From positions 2,356,501 to 2,420,500 of the forward strand of contig BSBK01003248.1 in the NCBI GenBank assembly GCA_027943335.1: DNA of 64,000 bases, read 5' to 3'. The notes beneath the pieces were generated by a model. It was not told where the DNA came from. It made no database searches and saw only the letters and a program-made list of their open reading frames with translations. Position numbers and translations under genes: made by a program. Below, in pieces: positions 12,301 through 23,148 of the stretch (the first letter of the stretch is position 1; each line of letters begins with the position of its first letter). The DNA is from Chamaecyparis obtusa (Eukaryota; Streptophyta; Pinopsida; Cupressales; Cupressaceae).

Positions 12301-13021
12301 AGATGTTGATCAGAAAGTAAAGGATAGGCTAGATAAGAAGATAAAAGATGTTGTTTCACATTTTGTTGCAAAGGTGAGGCCTAAAGAAATATACAAATCT
12401 GCAAAAGAATTGGCAAACGTCTTAGCATTTTTTCAGAAAGAGGAGGCTTCTCTAGACAAGATTTTGGAAAGATGGTCTGCAAGAAAAGATAGTCTGAGGT
12501 CATTTTTTGATCAAAATAAGGATAAATGTATTGTGAATATTGAGCTAACAAACACTTACAGGTTTGTTAAGGGTCTTTTTGACTTTGAGTTAAATAGGGA
12601 GAGTATAAGAAGAAGGTCAGAAATCTTAAGGGCAAGATATTTCCAGGATGATTTCCAAATTTTTCATGGTCTTATTAAGGCAGATAGGATAATCAAAGAT
12701 AAAGATCAATGGATGGAGAAAATAGATAGACAAGTATTGTCTAAAGTAGATTCCATTTTATGTACATATGATAATACCCCATTCATACAATTTGTTGAAC
12801 TCCTTCAGGATGGTAGGGTACACTTTGCCAATGTAAGATTAGAGGTTCACCAGTTGGTTGCTAAGTGGTACAAACTATCACCAAGGAAAGATGAGTTCCT
12901 TGCCTTTCATTGGCCAAGTGAAGAAACCTACATGACTTGGGAATCAACATATCTTTCAGAAGGTTTAGAAGAAAAGGCATCAAATGAAGAAGCGGCAGGT
13001 GTTAGTGCTCCAAACCCTTGA
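9313..13021 (+). pseudogene. Long reading frame inside E2 5' LTR, unknown protein, broken
   Basis: ATG 9313 has a good plant context (GAAATGG). Aligning the two LTR copies gives a common frame of 1,236 codons including the stop. This copy has a one-base insertion near 12235 and many stops, most of them absent from the other copy, where the codon is usually CAG or AAA. TAGs near 9571, 9610 and 10555 occur in both. I do not recognise the protein. Visible parts are a globular N-terminal third, a Trp/Cys/Phe-rich middle (words such as RPFCWYSFIMYMFLF), an acidic Pro-rich linker, a Lys/Glu coiled coil near residues 905-960 with spacing such as EKEAKEKEEL, and a charged C-terminal third. The motif GVLLIKISTEEIRKVF is loosely reminiscent of putative plant transposon protein domains; that is a weak inference. 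It might correspond to the extra ORF1 that Ogre elements carry before gag, or be captured host sequence. Confidence 0.7.
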
Positions 13022-13045
13022 AGATCAAAGTAAATAAGGACAAAG

Positions 13046-13252
13046 ATGTTAAGCAGTTATCATAGGCATGGACATGACACCTTGGCAAAGTTGAACTACC
13101 CTTGGGAGCTGTTACAAGATTTTGGCACTCATCCTAACAATCCATTTTTGAGGATTTATAACCAAAAAAGGAGGAAGAAGAATAGAATGCACCTGGCACT
13201 TGATCGAAAGTTTGAGGGAGGGCATGTCCAAACAAAGGATGATGTAGGTTAG
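13046..13252 (+). pseudogene. Possible C-terminal extension of the LTR frame, 68 codons
   Basis: It is in frame with the end of the LTR frame after two stops (TGA 13019, TAA 13031) that both LTRs share. It is conserved at 39955-40161. It has a basic cluster KRRKKNR that could be a nuclear localisation or RNA-binding patch. It may be a separate small frame or the original C-terminus behind old stops. Confidence 0.4.
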
Positions 13253-14425
13253 CTTGTAATGGCGGTCATCATTCATGCAACAAATTTAGCAACTACTCTG
13301 AAATATCCTTAGACAAAGGTGCCACCTGCAAAATTGTTGAGAAATAGATATTTGTAATCTGTTGTTGCAAACATTTTTGTCAGTTTGTAATCTTGTTTTT
13401 AGTGCAAGATCTTTTAACAACCATCTAAAGCTTTTTGCATCCTTTCAAGGATTCCAAGATGGCTGATTAGTATATATAGAAAATTTTTGCTCATTTGAAG
13501 GGGTGGTTGAAAATACTCTGTAAGAAAGGTTCTGAATACAAAACCTTATTTTTCTAAAAGTGAGAGGATACTGTATCAATGCATTTTGACCATTAATACA
13601 AAATATTGGAGCTCTGTTACTACTATTTTGTTGTCTATATGTATGGAATGTTTTAGTTTTCTTATGTATTTAAATTGCAGGGCTTCTTAAATGCATTATT
13701 CATAAGGTGAATATAGGGGTTGTGGTTAAGTTTCTTTCAAGGAAAGAGTAAAATCTTAGGGGAGATCTCTAGGAATAAATAATCCATGTATGAATTTGAT
13801 GACAGTAGTAGGGATTAAAAGGATGGTATGTTAGGTATGTCATTTGAGTTTCAGTGTACTTGTTTGATAGTTATATGCAGAGGTAGGGTTTGACTCTATC
13901 ACCCAAGGGGATAAGGCACTGGTTTTAGATCCATTTACATTGATTTGCCACCCAAAGTATAAATAACTATTTCATTTTACTTTACTTGTACAATCATAAT
14001 CTGAATCATTCTATTATAAGTTCATAGATGTGTTTTGTGATGCTTTGTAGAAGCACTGAATGAGGTTAGCCTTCCTTGAGTTCAACTCTAAAAAGAAGAA
14101 GGATGAATATCCTTAAACCATTGTTTCATGTTGCTGCTTTCATGATTTCTATCATAATATTGTGTATCAGGATAATGTGGGCCATACTTAGAGTTCTCTC
14201 ATCTTATTAAGTTGTGTTTGGAAGCAAGGACATAGCAGTGAAGGAGCTAGTTCACAATTTAGAGCTCAATCAAATAGTGAATTGATATAGGTACACCCAC
14301 CTAAGTATTCATACTCGAAGTGAAGAAGGTTTTCTAACCTTAATACCTTAGTGTTTGCATTTTTCTAGATTATGTCCATTGGGATTATATGAGTATTTGA
14401 TAATCTGTAGATTTATGCACTAACA
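13253..14425 (+). other. E2 LTR tail, no gene seen
   Basis: About 1.2 kb of AT-rich LTR sequence is conserved at 40162-41334. I see no open frame of note. It probably holds transcript-end and U5 sequences. Confidence 0.6.
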
Positions 14426-14428
14426 AAA

Positions 14429-14448
14429 TTGGTGACTCTACTAGGGAA
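14429..14448 (+). other. E2 primer-binding site
   Basis: TTGGTGACTCTACTAGGGAA begins three bases after the LTR. It looks like a mutated TGGCGACTCTGCTGGGGA-type primer site used by many plant gypsy elements. A second TGGCGACTCT lies at about 14541. I have not matched it to a tRNA. Confidence 0.65.
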
Positions 14449-14611
14449 TTCTGAATAGCTTGCAATAGGTTAGTGCAAATCTTGTCTATTGTGCATTTGT
14501 AGACCAGCATAAAATAATTTGATTCTCGCTTAATAGTGGGTGGCGACTCTAAAATCTATGTTATGAGTTGCTAATAGTTGAAAAATCTTGCCAAAATTGT
14601 TGTGATATACC

Positions 14612-16786
14612 ATGAGTCAACTGAGGAATACTAGGTCTTATTACAGGGATCACCCAGAAGATAATATGGGTGATGAGCTTCATACACCAAGTAGAAAGCA
14701 ATGGTTTAGGAGAGGTCACAATAATGCTAGCTCCCAAGGCCCTTCTAGAGAAAGATCTCGTGCCCCGCTTCCTCACGAAACCTCCTCCTCTTTTGATGAT
14801 CCCGAACATGTCAAGAGGGTCACACCAAGTGTGCATATGCAGAAAGAAGTAATCACAGAGGTCACAGAAGTAGGTTATTTCCCTACGAGAGAAACCCTAG
14901 AACAACTAGAAGAAACCTCAGCTACTAAAACTACTTCCTATGATTCTGAGAAGTTAAGAGAAGAGGTGATTGCTTTGAGAAAGAAAGAGAGTGAACAACT
15001 TGCTGAGATTGCAAATAGGGTAAAAGTGAGGGAACAACAAATCTGTGATTTGCTCATAGAGAGGCAGGAACTTCTCAATAGAACCAAGAAAAATGAGACC
15101 CAGGTTAGTGATCTAAACCAAGATGTTCAAGGTTTAGATAAGGACTTTTTTGGTGATATGGAAGATTTGAGAAAGCAGGCTCAGGATACTAGACCTAAAC
15201 AAGGTGAATTTGAAGGAACAGGCCATGTCCTAAGGCAATTGAATCCCTCTGAAATCTAGAGAAACAAGGAGATTAAAATTTCTCCCAAAGAAATCCCTGA
15301 TAAAGGAAAACAAAAATTGGTGAGTATAAATATTAATGAGCCCAAGAAAATTATGGCTCCTCCTAATGTACCTTCTCAAACAAGTATAGACTTGGAGAAG
15401 GCTAGAAAAGAAAAGGAAGATTTGGCTATTCAACTGGAGAAACTTGAGTTGGAGGCTGTTGCTAATGAAATGAAGAGGAAGATTTCCTTCCTACATGCTA
15501 ACATGAACAAATCTACTAGTACCTCTGTCCCTATTACCATAGGAACAACTCCACCTAGTCAGCCCAATACTTCACTTCCAAAGGCTCAAGCCTTTCACCC
15601 TGGACAAATTTTACCTGGACTAGTTCCTAATCAAGTTCCCCTTATAGCTAGTGGTACAATGGGAATTGTACCCTGTCAAAATGTTGCAGCTACCCCTCTC
15701 AATCAACCAAATATCCAAAGAAGACTAGTTCATTTGGATAGATATAGGCCTCTATTTTTTGATGGTATTCTTAGTCAACCTAATGTTGTCCCCAATGAAA
15801 TCAGAAAGAAAATCCCCTTATTTACTGGGAATAATGTCATTACCTGTGAAGAACATTTGAATTTTTTCATAGATAAGTTCAATGATTATGAGATTGAACA
15901 TGAAGATGTCATAATGAAGCTCTTTGTTCAATCATTTATTGAGGATGCTCGGGATTGGTACAAGGGTCTACCTGAGAATAGTATTGCATCTTGGGAGGAA
16001 TTTGTCAGATGTTTTAAAGAGCAATATGTAGAACATGTGAACTCTAGCTACATGCTCAATGAGTTCAATAATATCAAGAAACACTATAATGAGAGCATGT
16101 CAGAGTCTAATAGCTGATTCCAAAAGGCTATGTATAAATTGTTCCAAGTATTGAGGCTAGATGATGTAGTATGCATGACAACTTATTTCAACTCTATGGA
16201 TGGTAAGATGTCCTACCTTTTTAGAGATAAGAATCCCTGTACCCTTAGGGATGCTTTTAAGTTGGCCATAAATATTGAGAGTAACTGAAAGGAATCTGGC
16301 CAAATGTATAAAAGGGATGAAGGTAGACTGTGGAAAGAAACCAGGTCACAACCTACAAGGCCATCCAAAGAAGAGGATAGAATGGACAAAGGACCTAGTA
16401 CTAACAAAGATTTCCTAGCAAGGTTTGATAAAGGTGGTAGAAATTTTCAAGATACAAGGCCGCCTTATCAAAGGTAGGACAAAGCCCCTAACTTAAGAGA
16501 TATGCCTTACAAAACAAACTGGAAAGATGGGAGGCCTGTTCCTGATAATAATGAACCCCAAAAGGGAAGAGATACACTAGATCCTTTGAAGAAAAATATA
16601 GCACATAATGTGGAAAGTACCCCTTGGTGTGTGGCTTGTAATATGCCCCACTCACCATTCCAATGTGTTGTTGCTCAGGCCTTGGGAGAAGAGGCAAATG
16701 ATTCATATGTAGGAGATTATGAAGGATCTGAAAAGCCTGCTATTAACATGTTCACTAATGAGCTAATGGGGGATCTAGTGTCCTGA
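14612..16786 (+). pseudogene. gag: E2 gag region
   Basis: Structural protein that would form the retrotransposon particle. One frame runs from ATG 14612, with stops TAG 15257, TGA 16115, TGA near 16286, TAG near 16475 and TGA 16784. All fit C-to-T decay of CAG or CGA codons. Residues about 110-200 and 240-285 look like coiled coils (words such as RKEKEDLAIQLEKLELE). The Retrotrans_gag-like core is at about 15790-16280, with the typical ARDWYKGLPENSI and SWEEFVRCF words. A zinc-knuckle-like motif CVACNMPHSPFQC lies at 16628-16666, but its spacing is CX2CX3HX4C rather than the usual CX2CX4HX4C. The frame continues into the protease region without a shift, so gag and pol were one polyprotein at least this far. 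Confidence 0.85.
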
Positions 16787-16906
16787 GATGATGAATTTAT
16801 TTGTCCTGATGTTGATCATAAGAGGAAGATTTTCTCTAATTATGAACAAAAAATATTTACTCAATCTGATCAGGAAGAGTTTGATAATAATGATTGTAAG
16901 ACTCAT

Positions 16907-17977
16907 ATGGTAGAATCCAAATCAGATGAAAAAGAATGGAGAAAGCCCAGCGAAGAAGAGATCAGAAGTCTAACTGTGGCTGCTATTACTCAAGAAAAAT
17001 GCTCATACAATTTGAGGAACAGAAAGGTAAATAATGATCAGGGAGTCCCAAGATCAGTATTTGTTAAGAATAAGCTCCCAGATAAGGATTCCCCAAAGCC
17101 ACATATTGTAAATAGTAAAGATGAAGGGTTTGAAGATGAGAAGAAAAGTAAACCAGAAGTTATTACTGACAAGGTGAAAAAGAAAATTGGTAGGTCAAAG
17201 GATCACCTTGATTTTTATATTGATTCCCCTACCTTTGATATGAGACATGCCTTGTCCCAAATGAATGTCTTCATCCCTTTGCTTGAGATGCTTAAAATAG
17301 AGGAGCATAAGGCAGCAGCCTTGGCTCTTATAAATGAGCAGAGATTTATGTTTTCTTTACAAGAGGAAGGGAAGTCCATAGATAAACCAATTGAAATTAA
17401 TGACATCTCTGATGTATGTGTTGGGACTATTGTGACACAAGAGCCCTCTTCTATCAATCCTTTCTACATTACTTTGCTTGTAAATAATTGTTTGCTAAAA
17501 AATTATATGATTGATTCTGGTGCTGCTACAACTGTAATGCCTTATCAAGTGATGAAGGAGTTAGGGTTGCAAGTTGATACATCTAGTGGAAGGTGTTATG
17601 CCATGGATAATAGGGCAGTACCTATTGTAGGGACCTTGATTGGAATTGAAGTGAAGATTGCTGCATTCCCAGAAGCCATGTATAAAATGGATGTGGTTGT
17701 TGTTGATACAAAACCTCATTATGACATGTTACTATCAAGACAATGGGCTGCAGTAGTGGGTGGAAAGTTGCAACTAGATTTGTCATATGCTACCATCCCA
17801 ATAAATGGAACTAAAGTAAAGTTGTATAGGGAGCCCCGTTCTTCACTCATGATTGAAGTGGTTGCTCCGAAGGATCTAAATTGTTTTGTAGATATTGACA
17901 TGAGCAATTTTGTGATTGAAGAGGCAGTACCTCAAATGAAAAACATAGATCCAATTGTGGATGAGCTGATTTTGTAG
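16907..17977 (+). pseudogene. E2 protease region
   Basis: Aspartic protease that would cut the polyprotein. It is in the gag frame after a charged linker at 16907-17200. The active-site word MIDSGAATTVM has its catalytic Asp at 17513-17515. Downstream words YDMLLSRQW and a final hydrophobic strand fit the retropepsin fold. The segment itself has no internal stop. TAG 17975, probably from CAG, separates it from the following RNase H, with which it is in frame. Confidence 0.85.
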
Positions 17978-18501
17978 CAAGATGGGCTTTGTCAAATGTT
18001 CTTTGATGGTGGATGCTCCAAGGAAGGATCAGGAGCCGGTGTTGTATTCATTTCCCCATCAGGTATTACATTTAAATACTCATTCTTGCTAACTTTTTAA
18101 TGTACCAATAATACTGCTAAGTATGAGGCTTTAATATTGGGACTAGATGTAGCCATAAAGCATGGTATTAAATTTTTAAAAGTCCATGGTGATTCCCAAC
18201 TTTTTATAGCCCAAGTAAGATCTCAGTATGCTCCAAGGATGAAAAATTGAAACTGTATAAACATGTTGTTTGGGATAGACTAGAGTTTTTTGATGCTTTC
18301 AATCTACTTTGGGTAGAAAGATCCAATAATATCATGGTAGATTTTGTTGCAAATGTTGCCCTTAAGAGTGAAGACATAACCCTCACTGGTGTGTCTATGT
18401 TAGAGGTCAAAACTAGGCCTGTTGTGCTTGATAATGTATACAATTGGCAAGTTTTTGAGGATGACCTTGATATCCTTAGGTTCATTCAAGACCTTGATTA
18501 A
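17978..18501 (+). pseudogene. E2 archaeal-type RNase H, placed before RT
   Basis: RNase H that would remove RNA from the RNA-DNA hybrid. The words FFDGGCSKEGSGAG, NNTAKYEALILGL, VHGDSQLFIAQV and NNIMVDFVANVA give the D-E-D-D catalytic set, with Asp at 18005, Glu at 18125, Asp at 18191 and Asp at 18340. This is the additional RNase H that defines Tat-group elements. In the arrangement I know best it follows the Ty3 RNase H; here it lies between protease and RT. Damage: TAA 18098 (probably from CAA), a one-base deletion near 18236 that moves the frame, and TAA 18499. The four catalytic residues are all still present. Confidence 0.85.
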
Positions 18502-18564
18502 TATGATGGCCAACAGATAGATTTCAATGAGATATAACAGTGTGTTGAGGGAAAAGTATGCATC

Positions 18565-19496
18565 ATGGGGAATGAGATAGTGCGATTACCATCCAACCAC
18601 ATACCTAAAGGGTTAGTAGAATTGGAAGGAATGTTCAAAATAAATGATGGTTATTTATCTCAGAATTCTAACACTAAAATGGAGGACTTAGAGGAAATAA
18701 ACTTGGGTTCAGAAAACTCCCCACAAATGGCATATATTGGCAAGAAACTGAGCAAAGAGATCAAAGGAAATCTGGTCAGGCTTTTGAAAAGATACAAGCA
18801 TGTATTTTCTTGGTCCTATGATAATCTCAAAGCTTATAGGGCTGATCTATTTCAGCATGAAATCCCTCTAAAGGAGGAAGCTAAGCCTTTTAGACAGAAG
18901 CAGAGACCCATTAACCCTTTACTGGCCACTAAGATGCAAGTTGAGTTGACAAAATTGAGGGATGATGGTATCATTGAGCCAATTAGGCATTCTACATGGG
19001 TTTCCAATCTTGTGCCAGTAAGGAAAAAGAATGGTGACATACGACTCTGTGTTGATTTTAGGAACCTGAATGTGGCTTCACTCAAGGATAATTATGGATT
19101 GCCAAATATGGAGGCCATGCTACATAGGGTGATTGGATGTGAACTCTTGTCAATGATGGATGGTTTTTTAGGGTATAATCAAGTGTTGGTCAGAGAATCA
19201 AAGCAATTTAAGATAGCTTTTACAACCCCATGGGGAACATATGTATATGTTCGCATGCCCTTTGGTCTAAAAAATGATGGAGCAACTTTTTAGAGAGCAA
19301 TGGATGTTGCATTTGAGGAGTTGATCAATGTTTTAATGGTTGTTTATCAGGATGATCTCACTGCTTATTCCAAGAAAGCTGATGATCATTGTTCCCATCT
19401 GGAAAAGGTTATTCTTAAGGCCCTAGAATTTGGTGTGTCCTTGAATCCTAGATAATGTAAATTTGCTATGATAGAAGGGAAGTTACTTGGACACAG
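18565..19496 (+). pseudogene. E2 reverse transcriptase
   Basis: RT that would copy the genomic RNA into DNA. Conserved words in order are FRQKQRPINP, IRLCVDFRNLN, YVRMPFGLKN and the catalytic box YQDD at 19345-19356, where YLDD or YVDD is usual. The frame follows from the shifted frame of the preceding RNase H. Damage: TAG 19291 (ATF stop RAM, clearly CAG originally), TAA 19453, and a one-base loss near 19495 that shifts into the next frame. Upstream of the RT core, a conserved segment with FSWSYDNL is typical of Tat-group elements. Confidence 0.9.
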
Positions 19497-19501
19497 TATC
19501 A

Positions 19502-20130
19502 AAAGAAGGAGTCAGGATTGATCTTGAAAGAGTAGAGGCAATTAAAAAGGTCCCTCCACCAAAAAACATAAAAGGTGTGCAGTCATTCTTGGGGCAGATT
19601 AATTTTGTAAGGAGGTTTATTGCTAACTTTGCAGAATTGGTCAAACCCATAGTGAAGTTCCTTAAGAAGGAAGTGAAGTTTGATTGGAACCTTAAAGCTC
19701 AACAAGCTTTTGAAAGAATCAAACAAGCAATTCAAGAGACCCCAGTTTTGGTGTCACCTGATTATTTGAAACCATTTTCTCTATTTTCTTTTGCATCTTT
19801 TCATACTATTGCAGCTATCCTTTTACAAAAGGATCAAGAAGGATATGAGCATCCTATAGCCTTTTTCAAAAAATCATTACAATCTATTGAATTAAATTAT
19901 GAACTAATGGAAAAGAAAGCCTATGCCCTTGTAAAGGTAGTCAAAGCTTTCAGACCATATCTGGTCTGTGCAAAGGTTAGTGCTTATGTGCCTCATGTTG
20001 TAGTAAAGGATATCCTAACACAAAGTGAAGTCATAGGAAAGAGGTGTAAATGGATAAACAAGATTCAAGAGTTTGACCTTGACATTCACATTACCAAATT
20101 GGTAAGAGGATTGGGACTTGCTAAGTTAAT
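19502..20130 (+). pseudogene. E2 Ty3-type RNase H, catalytic residues lost
   Basis: It follows RT with the usual words (FDWNLKAQQAFERIK, FKKSLQSIELNYELMEKKAYALV). The first catalytic Asp, expected in a TDAS-like word, is replaced by SFAS. The TDH-like Asp is also absent. The Glu in MEKKAYAL remains. The domain therefore looks like a connector rather than an active RNase H, consistent with the separate archaeal-type RNase H having taken over. No stop occurs in this segment. Confidence 0.8.
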
Positions 20131-20264
20131 GACTGAGGAAAATATGGACCTTGTCCAGGTAAGTAATGTTGCTGCTAATATTGATATGATTACTAGTATT
20201 GAAATGCAACCCTGGTACAAGGATGTTATTTATTTTATTAAAAATGCTAAGTGTCCACCTGAAT

Positions 20265-21469
20265 TGAATGATAATCAAAGAAGGAGTTTGAGATTGCAAG
20301 CTCAGAGATATGTGCTAATCCAGGGTGATTTGTACTGGAAAGATAATGATGGCATTCTACTCTTTTGTCTGGATAAGTACCAATCAGAGAAAGTGTTGAA
20401 GGAAATGCACTCTGGAATGTGTGGAGGACATCATTCAGCTCGGTCAATAGCTCATAAAATCTTAAGGGTAGGATACTATTGGCCTATATTGTTCAAAGAC
20501 ACTCATTCTTATGTAAGGAAATGTGAGCCTTGTCAAAGGTTTTCTAAAAAATTGAAGTTTTCAGGTGCACTCTTATTGAACCCTGTTGTTGTAGAAGCTC
20601 CTTTTGCAATGTGGGGTATGGATTTTATTGGACAGTTCTTTGAGAAGTCTAGTGGGGGACATAGTCACATTTTGGTGGCTACTGATTATTTCACCAAGTG
20701 GATTGAAGCCATTCCAACAAAAAGGGCAACTAGTGCTGTTGTGATTGAATTTATGATGAACAATATAATCACTAGATTTGGTGTCTCTGTTAAATTGGTT
20801 GTTGACAATGCTATGAGCTTTAGGTCATAGGAGATTACTGATTTTTGTTCAGAAATGTGCATAGTATTGTCTTACTCATCTCCTTATCATCCACAGGCCA
20901 ATGTATAGGCTGAATCTAGCAATAAGAGTATTTTGCAGATTCTGAAGAAAACCTTGGAAAAGAATAAGAGAAGTTGGCATGTGAAACTAAAGCTAGCCCT
21001 ATGGGCTAATAGAATTTCTAAGAAGAGAGCTACAGGGAAGTCCCCTTTTGAGATGGTATATGGGGCAAAATCAAGATTGCCAATTAATAATTTCCTTCCA
21101 ATCTATAAGTTTATGCAAGAAGAGGACATGGAAATCAGTGACCCACTGCAAGACAAAATGGTTCAACTGATTGAATTAGATGAGATTAGGAGGGAAGGGC
21201 AAAGAGAAAATGTGAAGTTGCAGCAAGAAATGAAATATCTCTTTGATAAGAGAGCAACTGTGAGAAAATTTCAGCCTGGTGATATGGTTCTCCAATGGAA
21301 TGCCAGGGTTGAGGATAAAGGGAAGCACAAAAAATTTGAGTCTTTGTGGATGGGACCTTATATTGTTCATCAAACCCATGGTAAGGACTCATATTTTCTG
21401 AAAAATTTGGATGGTGAAGGGCAGGAATTGCCAGTGCATGGATAGTTCTTGAAATTTTTGTTCAATTAA
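20265..21469 (+). pseudogene. E2 integrase
   Basis: Integrase that would insert the DNA copy. The HHCC zinc region lies at about 20400-20540 (GHHSARS, then CEPCQ). The catalytic triad is intact: Asp 20621 in GMDFIG, Asp 20804 in VVDNAMSF and Glu 20912, with 35 residues between the last two. The C-terminal part has FQPGDMVLQW and a GPYIV word typical of gypsy integrases. There is no chromodomain. Stops are TAG 20828, TAG 20906 and TAG 21443; the likely true end is TAA 21467. All three TAGs fit CAG originally. The frame is the same as the Ty3 RNase H before it. Confidence 0.9.
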
Positions 21470-21629
21470 TTCTTTTTCCATGCACAGTAGGCTTGTATAT
21501 CTGTATAGGTGTGTTTACTTTCGTTGTGTGTTTGTTTCCTATTTTAGGTTAAGGTTTTGTAGTCTGCCTCCCAGAGATTCATAAGTTCTTGCTATGATCT
21601 TGTAATCAAGCATCCTTAGATAGAGCCAC
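21470..21629 (+). other. E2 3' untranslated region without a clear purine tract
   Basis: 160 bp separate the integrase end from the 3' LTR. The bases just before the LTR read CTTAGATAGAGCCAC, which is not the expected run of A and G. No other feature is seen. Confidence 0.6.
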
Positions 21630-23148
21630 TGTTGGGTATATTCTTAATTTTTTGAAGTTTTTGTCCAAATGTTGGTTTACTCCTTTGGTTTGTGAAGTTT
21701 TCCTAGACTCAGGTGTCGAAATTTTTTCAAAATTGTCATAACCAAGTTCAAAATCCTTACCCTAGGTCTTGTCCTTGAAGAAATTCAAATTCATGTCAAA
21801 ACTCTAAAATGTCTGCCATTTTCAAATAAACCTTAAGTCATTCTCTTCATTTCTATTTGAATGTTACTTTTTAAGTCACTTAAGCTCATTGAAGAGCACA
21901 TGCGTTTATTTTTCACGTGGGGGTTATATCTTTTTCCCTAAGTCTAGAAACCCAATGATATAAATAATATATCCTACGTCCTAATTACCTTATATTCTAA
22001 TGTTTTAGTTTTTATTCAACTATGAATCTTTAAAGAAGATCTAACGGTGGTTGCGTGTTCGCATGGAATCTTTCCAAGCCATGTGAACATGCAAAATGGC
22101 CATTGATTTTATAATGAAGCTTGATGTGGAAACAAGGTGGGACCACTGACAAGTATTTCACAAGTGGCGGCCTTTTATTTGTAAAGGATAGTGGGGCTAG
22201 TGGTAGAGGAATCTCCAAAGTTTAAAAAGTAATAAGGGGAAGATCAGACGATTGTTGTATAATCGCATGGGATCTTAGAGGCTTATGTGATCATGCGAAA
22301 AGCTGTCGATCTTGCATAAAGCCAAGCGTGATTCTCAAGTGGGACTTTTGACAGATGTACATGAATAAAATTTTCTCATTGGCTAATATTAGTAGGACCG
22401 GTGTAAGTTTTTGCATATGGTTTCTCCCTGATGGGTCATTAATACTTGCTGATGTGGAAGATGTTAGTAGACACCAGTGCTCAGAAAGAAAGAAAGTACA
22501 TGAAAAATTGCCAGGGGTTGCAAGCGTGGATTTTCTTTATTGACAAAGGCAAAGTGGGACCAACAACTTGAAGAAAGATAATGATAGTGATTGATGCTAA
22601 TGGGTTTTTGCATGTTCGTGTAAGCTTCTTTCAAGCTATGCGATCATGCGAACAACATTTTGTCTTAATGGTGGAAGTTATAAGAGACCGCCACAAATAG
22701 AGAGATAAAGTGACAGTTAGTCATATGTTCACATGAATAATTTTCACGCTATGCGATCATGCCATGGGCCATTAGATTATCTACTAATGAGGATCGACGG
22801 TTCTAATTCAAATTGGAGATAAAGTTGATGCAAATTTGAAGTTTCCTATTGAGAAGTGACAGTTCATTCCTTCGGTGGAGTAATTCTTGAATCATGCTAA
22901 ATAAATTATTGAAATGACTGCTTTAATTACTCATATATCAGAATTTTGTACACTCTCAGAAGCACAAAGAGATAAAAAATTTGCAGAGGCTCGGGGGTGA
23001 AGAATTTTGAGGACTGGCTGCTATCTCCCACTGGTTTCCTAAAAAAAGGTTGGTGAAATACTTGTGCAAATTGCTTCCCCACTAAAAGAATCATAGTTCT
23101 ATAATTTAGCTATCTTGCAAAGGTTTCTTTGAAAGATAAACCCTAGAA

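Larger units (their letters stand above)
7794..14425 (+). repeat. E2 5' LTR, 6632 bp
   Basis: It starts TGTTGGGTATATTC and ends GCACTAACA, with inverted TGTT/AACA tips. It matches 21630-24416 plus 37492-41334 (6630 bp) throughout. The sequence holds four hairpin-like modules, a candidate TATA box and a frame of about 1,235 codons. LTRs of this size are far above the few hundred to few thousand bases usual in plants. Confidence 0.93.
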
